Under the pieces are notes generated by a model that was not told where the DNA came from, did no database searches, and saw nothing but the letters and a program-made list of their open reading frames with translations. Made by a program: the position numbers and the translations under genes. DNA of 9,527 nucleotides from an uncultured Alphaproteobacteria bacterium (GTDB lineage Bacteria; Pseudomonadota; Alphaproteobacteria; Rhodobacterales; Rhodobacteraceae). Below, one piece after another: positions 1 through 5,900 of the stretch. Location: the NCBI GenBank assembly GCA_929200295.1, contig CAKMZE010000070.1, positions 4,454 to 13,980 on the forward strand, written 5' to 3'. The stretch's first letter is position 1. Every line of letters starts with the position of its first letter.

Positions 1-21
1 TGCACGACCCGCTAGCTGAGA

Positions 22-654
22 TTATGCACCTTCAAACACCATATCCGCAGGCATGAGGTTTGCGATCACGCGCTCCGCATTGGGGATATCGTTACTTTCT
101 GCGCGGTGGGTTGCGGCGGTTGGGGACAGATTGTGTTTCAGCCAGCGTTGGATCAACCGTGCGCGCAGTTCAGGAAGTGGCACGCTCAGATGAACCTTAA
201 GGTCCCAAAGCCCAGTAAGCGTAGCCCATGGCGTTTCGTTTAAGAGCAGATAGTTACCCTCAATAATTATAACTGGGCATTCACGGGGCACCATCACGCT
301 GCCCGCGATTGCAATATCGCGGACACGATCAAATTGCGGCGCAATGACATCTGCGTTGGATTTAAGACGCGTAATCAGATGCACGAACCCATCCACATCA
401 AAGGTTTCAGGTGCGCCCTTGCGCGCGAGGATGCCGCGGCTCTCAAGCAAAGCATTACCGAGATGGAAGCCATCCATCGGCACGACAATTGTCTGGCATT
501 TTTGTTCGGTCATACGTCTGGCGACTTCGGCCGCCAGCGTAGTCTTGCCGCTAGCTGGTGCGCCTGAAATGGCAACCAAGACACGATCATGGGTTTGGCG
601 CATGTGATGAATGCGTTCTGAAATAGCGTTTACTTGTGGTGTCAGGTCAATCAT
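22..654 (-). CDS. P-loop nucleoside/sugar kinase-like protein (uridine kinase / PanK-like superfamily)
   Basis: Complete 210-residue cytoplasmic protein ending in TAA. A Walker A loop, GAPASGKT, lies at residues 31-38 directly after a hydrophobic beta strand (VLVAIS). The DGFH motif at 61-64 and the following RKGAPETFD segment are hallmarks of the uridine kinase/pantothenate kinase-like P-loop superfamily, in which the Asp of DGFH lies in the active site. A second strand, VIIIEGNYLLL, carries the Walker-B-like region, and an Arg-rich segment near R-W-L-K-H resembles the lid. Length fits the roughly 200-residue small kinases of alphaproteobacteria, some of which sit in fructose/ribose uptake operons (FrcK type) and are called nucleoside or fructose kinases on thin evidence. 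The ATG at 654 is supported by a good Shine-Dalgarno sequence, GAGGTGA, just upstream on the minus strand. No sugar transporter is visible in the window, so the phosphorylated substrate cannot be named. ATP-dependent small-molecule phosphorylation is the safe call. Confidence 0.9.
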   Translation of the reverse strand: MIDLTPQVNAISERIHHMRQTHDRVLVAISGAPASGKTTLAAEVARRMTEQKCQTIVVPMDGFHLGNALLESRGILARKGAPETFDVDGFVHLITRLKSNADVIAPQFDRVRDIAIAGSVMVPRECPVIIIEGNYLLLNETPWATLTGLWDLKVHLSVPLPELRARLIQRWLKHNLSPTAATHRAESNDIPNAERVIANLMPADMVFEGA

Positions 655-790
655 GCGCTCACCTCATATACATATATTATAGTGTCGTGCTGGTTTTCGT
701 GGAGGTCAATGAACATATAGGAGTGATATCGTCTATGATATATCTGGCGGGACTTCAAAATAAGGCGATAATATATATCGTAGGGCTCAT
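655..790. promoter_or_regulatory. AT-rich divergent promoter region between the kinase and YihY-family genes
   Basis: This 136-bp gap separates divergently transcribed genes, so it must hold both promoters. On the minus strand a perfect TATAAT box occurs at 676-681, about 20 bases before the kinase start. The nearest TTGAC-like element (704-709) has a 22-base spacer, longer than normal. The plus strand has TATGAT at 734-739 and several GATAT/ATATC-rich tracts. These include GATATC at 725-730, GATATATC at 737-744, and an inverted repeat with arms CGATA (766-770) and TATCG (776-780) just before the YihY-family start. The repeated GATAT motifs could form an operator, but this is inference from base composition and spacing alone. 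Confidence 0.4.
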
Positions 791-1612
791 ATGCATCGTG
801 TCAAAGCTATCATAACGCTGCTTACCCAGGTTTGGTCAATCGCGGGTGAAAAGCACCTTGGCCTAATTGCTGCTGGGGTGGGCTTTTTCGGGGTCTTCGC
901 GATTTTCCCCGGAATTGCCGCTGTGATTGCGATCTTTGGATTAATTGCAGACCCCGAGATCGTGCGCGAACAGCTTTTGTTGGTCGAAGGGTTGGTGCCA
1001 GAAAGCGTATTTGGCATCTTCTCACAACAGATCAATGATTTGCTATCTGCGCAGGTGCAGACTTTGGGTGTTGCGACATTTATCTCTATAGCACTGGCGA
1101 TTTGGGCAGCGCGCGCGGGCGTTGGTGCATTAATGGGCGGGTTGAATGCGATTGAGGGGACACCCAACAGACAAGGGGTAAAGCAAATCATTGTCGCACT
1201 GGCGCTGACGATTTGTTTGGTATTGCTTTCAATCGTCGGCTTGCTAGCCGTTGTGATCATGCCTTTGGTGCTTGCCTATGTGCCTCTTGCGGCCAGCACG
1301 GCATGGCTGTTTGAGGCGCTGCGTTGGGTGATTGTATTATGCGTGTTGCTGGCGGGGCTAAGCATCTTATACCGCTTCGGCCCCAATCTGCCGCAACGTC
1401 ATCGGCCTATTCTAACTGTCGGTGCGGCTGTCACGATTGTCATTTGGATAGGCGCTTCGCTTGGCCTGTCATATTACCTCGCAAACTTTGCGAGTTACAA
1501 TGAAATCTACGGCTCTCTTGGTGCTGTGATTGGCTTGTTGCTATGGCTCTATGTGAGTGCATATTTGATTTTACTTGGTGCCGTTTTGAATAAGCGGTTT
1601 TACGCCACCTAA
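791..1612 (+). CDS. YihY/BrkB family inner-membrane protein
   Basis: A 273-residue integral membrane protein of the YihY/virulence factor BrkB family. About six hydrophobic helices can be seen, roughly at residues 23-52, 92-115, 134-160, 168-195, 208-230 and 240-268. The family signature is clear near the C terminus: NEIYGSLGAVIGLLLWLY (237 onward) followed by LLGAVLN. Most relatives read GAELN there, so V265 replaces a usually acidic residue. The early GFFGVFAIFPG segment matches the family's first-helix motif. The family was once annotated as ribonuclease BN by mistake; BrkB was tied to serum resistance in Bordetella, and its biochemical role is unsettled (transport or envelope function suggested). 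The ATG at 791 has only a weak AGGG ribosome site. The protein is slightly shorter than many relatives because it lacks a long cytoplasmic tail. No functional link to the adhesin genes downstream is evident; a 190-bp gap separates them. Confidence 0.92.
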   Translation: MHRVKAIITLLTQVWSIAGEKHLGLIAAGVGFFGVFAIFPGIAAVIAIFGLIADPEIVREQLLLVEGLVPESVFGIFSQQINDLLSAQVQTLGVATFISIALAIWAARAGVGALMGGLNAIEGTPNRQGVKQIIVALALTICLVLLSIVGLLAVVIMPLVLAYVPLAASTAWLFEALRWVIVLCVLLAGLSILYRFGPNLPQRHRPILTVGAAVTIVIWIGASLGLSYYLANFASYNEIYGSLGAVIGLLLWLYVSAYLILLGAVLNKRFYAT

Positions 1613-1802
1613 GGCGACCTATGGGCAGTCAAAACGCCGCAAAAACACGCATAAGCCGAAGAATACCTGAAATTGGTCAAAATTACGGGGAAGACTGTGG
1701 CATTTTTCCTCTAGAAATTGCGAATCAATCCAGATAGTGTGGTTTTAATTAAAACAAGCACGAGCCGAGTAAAGAGCCGTGCAGATGAGGCGGAGTAGTA
1801 TT
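1613..1802 (+). promoter_or_regulatory. Intergenic region with probable adhesin promoter and leader
   Basis: A 190-bp gap without a gene lies between the YihY-family gene and the adhesin, and should contain the promoter of the adhesin/secretion unit. The most distinctive element is the perfect 12-bp palindrome TTTTAATTAAAA at 1743-1754, about 50 bases before the adhesin ATG. It could be a regulator site or part of an AT-rich promoter. No convincing -35/-10 pair with a 16-18 base spacer was found. A weak inverted repeat (GCACG near 1758, CGTGC near 1778) flanks the last part of the leader. No clear terminator hairpin for the upstream gene was seen. Confidence 0.35.
1788..1795 (+). promoter_or_regulatory. 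Shine-Dalgarno site that sets the adhesin start
   Basis: AGGCGGAG lies 7 bases before ATG 1803, an ideal distance. The same reading frame is also open from GTG 1779 and ATG 1785, but these starts have no ribosome site at the right distance, and starting there would put the Shine-Dalgarno sequence inside the coding region. The 1803 start also gives the N terminus MSAIDFVVRD, which fits the start of BapA-prefix-like domains. Confidence 0.7.
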
Positions 1803-4472
1803 ATGTCAGCGATTGATTTCGTTGTCCGTGATGATGCGGGCATGCTGCAGCGTGGCTCATTGGCGAGTGCTGATGGGTCTGGTTCTGTATTGGTGGCGCC
1901 GGGGCAAGACCTGTCGCTCAACTTACAGCGTGGGAATATCCTATCTTATGTGCGTCAAGGTCAGGCCTTGCAGATCACATTGGTTGATGGTCAGGTTCTG
2001 ACCGTTGAGGGTTTCTTTGCTGTTGATGGGGCGCCGGTTGCGAACCTGTTTATCTCAGCGGACGGGGTTCTGTCCCAGGTGGACCTGGTGTCGGGCGAGG
2101 GTAATCTTCTCTACGCGCAATATATTGACTCTGATAATTTCGGCAAATGGAGCCCGGACGATAGCCTGTATTTCGTGCGTGGCTCAGATGTCGCGGTTGC
2201 GGGTGTTGTGAATGTAGACCCGGGCACAGAGGCGAGCATGCTTGCGACACCGCTCTTGGGTGCGATTGCGGGTCTTTCTGTGCCAGCGGCTGCTGCGGCA
2301 GGTTTGGGTGGTGCCCTTCTTCTTGGTGGTGTTGTTGGGAATGATGACGACGATGATGATGGATCGGGTGGTGACACTGATGATGGGAGCGGAAGCGGCA
2401 ATGCCGATTTGCCAGAGGTCGCGATTACGGTTGGGGTCGACGGTGTTGATCATGTCGTGAATGCAGAGGATCATGCCGATGGCGTTGAGATTTCTGGCAC
2501 AGGTTCGCCTGGCTCAACGGGCACAATCAAGATTGGCGATGATATCGAGCGTGATATCACGGTTGATGGTGATGGAAATTGGACTGTTACATTTGCGCCT
2601 GATGAAATCAGCACGGGCGAATATACCAAAGATGTTGTTGTGTCAGTCTCTAATGATGCGGGCACGTCGACAACGACGGATACGCTCATTGTAGACACCG
2701 TCGCGAGCGTAACGTTTGATGCGGATAGTGTTGAAACTGATGGCACAATCAACTTTGTTGAAGAGTCTGACGGTTTTGTTCTTTCGGGTACTGTTGAGGC
2801 TGGTTCTACCGTCTTGGTGTCTTTTGAGGGCAGCCAATATACAGCGACTGTGACCGGCACCACCTGGTCATTGAGTGTTCCTGCGGGGGTGATCCAGACC
2901 GGTGAGCGTGATCTGTCTGTCACTGTAGATGCAACGGATCAATACGGTAACACTGCATCAACATCTGGTACGGTGCATGTGGATACGATCACATCCGTTA
3001 CGATTGACACAAGCGTTGTTGGCGGCAATGGCACAGTCAACGAGCAAGAGCATGCGAGCGGTGTAACTGTCGGTGGTACTGCTGAGGCAGGTGCGACAGT
3101 TGTTGTGACAGCGGCCAATGATGCAGGTTCGGTTTCTCAGACTGTTACGGCAAATAGTTCAGGTGTTTGGACGGCAACGTTTACACCTGCGCAAATCGAT
3201 CCTGGCACGTATGATATGACCTTCACGGCTAATTCAACGGATCTTGCGGGCAACACGGCTTCGGCTTCGGGTGTTGTGCATATTGATACTGAGCTTGATG
3301 TCACGGTTGATACGGATAACGTCACCGCAGATGGTGTGGTCAACTTTGTTGAGCGTCAGGGTGGGATCACTCTGGATGGCACAACAGAGGCGAATGCCAA
3401 TGTGGTTGTTACATTCAACGGTGTTGAGCGCACGACTGTTGCGGACGGCAATGGCAATTGGAGCGCGACATGGTCCTCGAGCGCTGTGCCAAGTGGTGAG
3501 CGGTTTGTGCCTGTCACTGTGACAGCAACAGATGCAGCTGGAAACGTCGCAACTACAACTGGCAATGTCGAAGTTGATACCTTTGTAAACAGGCTCGAAT
3601 TCAGCGGCTCAACGGTTGAGGGCGATGATGTCGTCAACAACGCTGAGGCCGCAGATGGCGTCACATTTGGTGGCTCTGTTGAGGTTGGTTCAACAATCAA
3701 GGTGACGTTTAATGGGCCAAACGGTCAAGCGATCACGAAAGATGCGACAGTATCTTCTTCTGGTGGTTGGACCGTGACCTTTGATGCTGATGAGGTGCCT
3801 GAGGGAACGTATAGTGCATCGATCTCGGTTGTTGCGACTGATGCAGCTGGGAACACCAAGGAAATCACAGATCAGTTCATTGTTGATCGCGATGCACCTG
3901 ATGCACCTGAGATCATCAACCAAACTGACCAAGTGAATGATGGTATCGTCGGCTTTACGATGTCAGAACCTGAGGGCAATGTGACCGTCCACGAGGTCGC
4001 GCTTGATGGGTCAGCACCTGGTGCCAAGGCATTCAATAAGTATGACGCAGGTGGTGAGGATATCATCCAGTTCTCAAGCAGTGATGGCGTACAAGATGGC
4101 GGTCATTTGATTGTGACAGACACGGATTCAGCGGGTAACTCAAACTCAACATTGTTTGTGCTCGATGATGAGGGTGATAATGACTTTGCTGTCGGTAACG
4201 CCAACCTCACAGGCTTTAATGTTGGCGAGATTGAGCTGACACTGGCAGAGGATACGGATCTGACACTGACAACGCAGGATATCGTTGATCTGTCTGACAA
4301 TGATAACCGTCTCGTCATCCATGGTAGCGATGATGATAGCGTTGCGCTCACTGGAACAGCAACGGCTGACGGTACTGAGCTGATCGATGGTAAGACCTAC
4401 AATGTCTACACGCTGGACAGCAACGATACATCGCTTGTGATTGCGAATGATATCGCGTTCTCAACAGTTTAA
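1803..4472 (+). CDS. Bap-like adhesin with six Ig-like repeats, T1SS substrate
   Basis: An 889-residue acidic surface protein, probable cargo of the exporter encoded downstream. Residues 1-150 form a beta-rich domain resembling the BapA-prefix-like N terminus of large biofilm adhesins. An Ala/Gly-rich hydrophobic stretch follows (about 150-180, including AAAAAG at 162-167), then a poly-Asp linker (D181-D186, then Gly/Ser/Asp). Six Ig-like repeats follow at about 202-299, 300-395, 396-496, 497-593, 594-696 and 697-790. Repeats 2-6 carry a T-D-x-x-G-N motif near their ends, and repeats 1-5 close on VDT or VDR. The sixth is the most divergent. Residues about 810-889 resemble the C-terminal domain of T1SS adhesins (LTTQDIVDLSD, then NDNRLVIHGS) and end in a hydrophobic tail. 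There is no Sec signal peptide, as expected for type I export, and no RTX GGxGxD nonapeptide was found. Family members mediate attachment and biofilm cohesion; that role, and calcium binding by Asp-rich Ig junctions, are inferred here. Most Bap relatives are several thousand residues long, so this one is small. Start chosen at ATG 1803 by its ribosome site. Confidence 0.88.
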   Translation: MSAIDFVVRDDAGMLQRGSLASADGSGSVLVAPGQDLSLNLQRGNILSYVRQGQALQITLVDGQVLTVEGFFAVDGAPVANLFISADGVLSQVDLVSGEGNLLYAQYIDSDNFGKWSPDDSLYFVRGSDVAVAGVVNVDPGTEASMLATPLLGAIAGLSVPAAAAAGLGGALLLGGVVGNDDDDDDGSGGDTDDGSGSGNADLPEVAITVGVDGVDHVVNAEDHADGVEISGTGSPGSTGTIKIGDDIERDITVDGDGNWTVTFAPDEISTGEYTKDVVVSVSNDAGTSTTTDTLIVDTVASVTFDADSVETDGTINFVEESDGFVLSGTVEAGSTVLVSFEGSQYTATVTGTTWSLSVPAGVIQTGERDLSVTVDATDQYGNTASTSGTVHVDTITSVTIDTSVVGGNGTVNEQEHASGVTVGGTAEAGATVVVTAANDAGSVSQTVTANSSGVWTATFTPAQIDPGTYDMTFTANSTDLAGNTASASGVVHIDTELDVTVDTDNVTADGVVNFVERQGGITLDGTTEANANVVVTFNGVERTTVADGNGNWSATWSSSAVPSGERFVPVTVTATDAAGNVATTTGNVEVDTFVNRLEFSGSTVEGDDVVNNAEAADGVTFGGSVEVGSTIKVTFNGPNGQAITKDATVSSSGGWTVTFDADEVPEGTYSASISVVATDAAGNTKEITDQFIVDRDAPDAPEIINQTDQVNDGIVGFTMSEPEGNVTVHEVALDGSAPGAKAFNKYDAGGEDIIQFSSSDGVQDGGHLIVTDTDSAGNSNSTLFVLDDEGDNDFAVGNANLTGFNVGEIELTLAEDTDLTLTTQDIVDLSDNDNRLVIHGSDDDSVALTGTATADGTELIDGKTYNVYTLDSNDTSLVIANDIAFSTV
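2406..4166 (+). repeat. Six tandem Ig-like domain repeats inside the adhesin gene
   Basis: Six units of about 290-310 bases each encode Ig-like domains. Shared features are a start of the type V-x-V-T-x-D followed by D-G-x-V/I-N, a central G-x-x-E-A/V-G/N segment, a G-x-W strand (absent from unit 6) and an end T-D-A-A-G-N followed by VDT. At the DNA level the copies have drifted: only short stretches recur, such as GATGCAGCTGG at about 3532 and 3841. They therefore look like old duplications, not a freshly expanded or slippage-prone array. Confidence 0.8.
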
Positions 4473-4477
4473 ACTGT
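4464..4477. repeat. 14-bp perfect palindrome across the adhesin stop codon
   Basis: ACAGTTTAAACTGT reads the same on both strands, and the TAA stop codon of the adhesin lies in its centre. It could be a protein-binding site or chance. It has no loop, so it is a poor RNA hairpin. Confidence 0.5.
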
Positions 4478-4490
4478 ACCATAAGACCAT

Positions 4491-4514
4491 ACGGGGCGGC
4501 TTTGTCCGGCCCGT
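4491..4514 (+). terminator. Hairpin between adhesin and secretion genes (possible attenuator or weak terminator)
   Basis: The stem ACGGG-G-CGG pairs with CCG-G-CCCGT around the loop CTTTGT, giving eight base pairs with one G-G mismatch. The following bases, AATCTT, are not a proper U-run, so full intrinsic termination is unlikely. Placed 18 bases after the adhesin stop, it could protect the adhesin mRNA 3' end or reduce read-through into the exporter genes. That would give more cargo than exporter, a common need in such loci. The function is inferred from position and shape. Confidence 0.5.
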
Positions 4515-4544
4515 AATCTTAACCTGCATCAAAAAGCGGGAAGA

Positions 4545-4550
4545 TATAAT
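4545..4550 (+). promoter_or_regulatory. Possible internal promoter -10 box before the secretion genes
   Basis: A perfect TATAAT stands 22 bases before the GTG start of the TolC-family gene and 31 bases after the hairpin. The best upstream candidate, TTAACC at 4519-4524, is 20 bases away, longer than the usual spacer, so support is limited. If active, it would let the three secretion genes be expressed apart from the adhesin. Confidence 0.25.
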
Positions 4551-4571
4551 AATAAAAGGCGGGCAGGCGGC

Positions 4572-5900
4572 GTGTATGGGCGAGGCACTATCAAACCAAT
4601 AGCAGCGATGTATGCGATGGTATTTGCATCCGCCTGTTCTGGCGGTTTGGGTGATGTTGCACGATCTGCAACCTCATCTTTTGCTGCAGATGACGCGGCT
4701 GTTACGCAGCCGGCGGCTGCGCTGGATAGCCAGCAGATTACTGGCGAAAAATCACAATTGATCGAAGACCTATTGGCGCGCCGCTCTGTGCTGACTGATG
4801 GCGCTTTTGCTGAAGTGGCCAATGCAGTCTTGGCAGCCAATAGCCGCGCCGCCGAGGCCGATTTGCGTGCCGCAACACTGCGGGCAGAGGCGCAATCGAG
4901 CAACTGGTTGCCGACCTTGGGGCCATCACTGTCGCTGTCGTCATTGGGCGATCTCGTCACTTCAATGGTGATTGAGCAAGTGATTTTCGACAATGGCCGC
5001 AAAAAGGCCGAGCGTGAATATGCGGCAGCAGATGTTGAGGTCGCGGCCGTTGCGCTTGCCCAAGATACGAATACACGGGTTTTTTCAGCGCTCTCTCTCT
5101 ATCTGACATCAGAGCAAGCGCGCAAACGTGCTGAGGTTAATCGCGCCGCGATGGAGCGGATGCGGCATTTTGAGTATGTGATGACGGAACGGGTCCGCGG
5201 CGGTGTAAGCGCGCGTGTTGATCTGCAAATTGTGCAGCAGAAATTGAACCAAATGCAGTCTGATATGGCCTCTGATCAAGAGGCAGCGCAGGCAGCTCTT
5301 GCCGAATTAGAGGCGATGTCAGCTATTCCGCTTTCAGGTATATCGGGGCTTTCAAGCGTGTCGAGCAGTGCAGTGTCTGCGCAACCCTTGACCGTGATGA
5401 AGGCCGAAGCCGAGGCAGAGCGTACAATGGCCGAGGCCGTGGCGGCACGCGCAGGGTTTTTGCCGGGAATCACGGCATCAGGTGTTGTGGGTTCAGAAGG
5501 CTCGTCTGGTGGGCTTACTGTTGGGGCTCCAAATGGATTTGGCTTTGGAACGGGCGCATCGCTCAAGGCGTTAGAGCAGCAACAAGCTGCGGCAACTGCG
5601 CGTATTGGGCAGGTGCAAGAAGATGCAAATCGTCTATTGCGCTCGCTCGAAGGGCAATTGGCATCGCTTAAGCGTCAGAACGCACAAGCGCAGACCCTCG
5701 CAGATCAAGCAGCCGCAAACTATGAAATCTTCGCTGCACAACAAAAATCAGGTCACCGTGCTGTGCCTGATGTTGTGAGCATTTTTGAAACGAAGGTCCG
5801 CACTGAGCGCGACGCGGTCAGTCTCGCATATGAGATCGCGCGGATCGAACTTCAGATCGCGGCTTTATTGGGCGCTTTGGTTAACGGAGAACAGATATGA
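4572..5900 (+). CDS. TolC-family outer membrane efflux lipoprotein of the T1SS
   Basis: A 442-residue outer-membrane factor that would form the exit duct for the adhesin. The N terminus has basic residues R4 and K8, a short hydrophobic stretch and a lipobox-like ASAC ending at C22, followed by Ser. This suggests signal peptidase II cleavage, lipidation at C22 and, with Ser at +2, sorting to the outer membrane. The mature part is mostly helical, rich in Ala, Gln and Glu, with two long coiled-coil stretches. A typical TolC motif is found at about 206-229 (ERVRGGVSARVDLQ, then a long amphipathic helix). The last segment, YEIARIELQIAALLGAL, matches the family's closing helix. The GTG at 4572 is chosen because the next in-frame ATG (4608) would leave only nine residues before C22, too short for a signal peptide. 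The ribosome site is a loose AGG-rich tract. The stop overlaps the ABC gene start by four bases (ATGA). Length is normal for the family. Confidence 0.88.
   Translation: MYGRGTIKPIAAMYAMVFASACSGGLGDVARSATSSFAADDAAVTQPAAALDSQQITGEKSQLIEDLLARRSVLTDGAFAEVANAVLAANSRAAEADLRAATLRAEAQSSNWLPTLGPSLSLSSLGDLVTSMVIEQVIFDNGRKKAEREYAAADVEVAAVALAQDTNTRVFSALSLYLTSEQARKRAEVNRAAMERMRHFEYVMTERVRGGVSARVDLQIVQQKLNQMQSDMASDQEAAQAALAELEAMSAIPLSGISGLSSVSSSAVSAQPLTVMKAEAEAERTMAEAVAARAGFLPGITASGVVGSEGSSGGLTVGAPNGFGFGTGASLKALEQQQAAATARIGQVQEDANRLLRSLEGQLASLKRQNAQAQTLADQAAANYEIFAAQQKSGHRAVPDVVSIFETKVRTERDAVSLAYEIARIELQIAALLGALVNGEQI

Noticed and set aside
787..1260. Long open frame on the minus strand opposite the YihY-family gene
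   Set aside because: It is a shadow of a clear membrane-protein gene, has low-complexity composition and no family resemblance.
1743..1754. TTTTAATTAAAA as a CtrA-binding site
   Set aside because: The TTAA half-sites are not separated by the 7 bases of the CtrA consensus, so it is noted only as a palindrome.
2340..2400. Asp/Gly-rich stretch as RTX calcium repeats
   Set aside because: There is no GGxGxDxxx periodicity; it is a poly-Asp linker with Gly/Ser, typical after the hydrophobic stretch in Bap-like proteins.
2471..2923. 150-codon minus-strand frame inside the adhesin gene
   Set aside because: Ser/Thr/Val-rich translation is what the reverse of an Ig-repeat gene produces; the forward protein explains the region.
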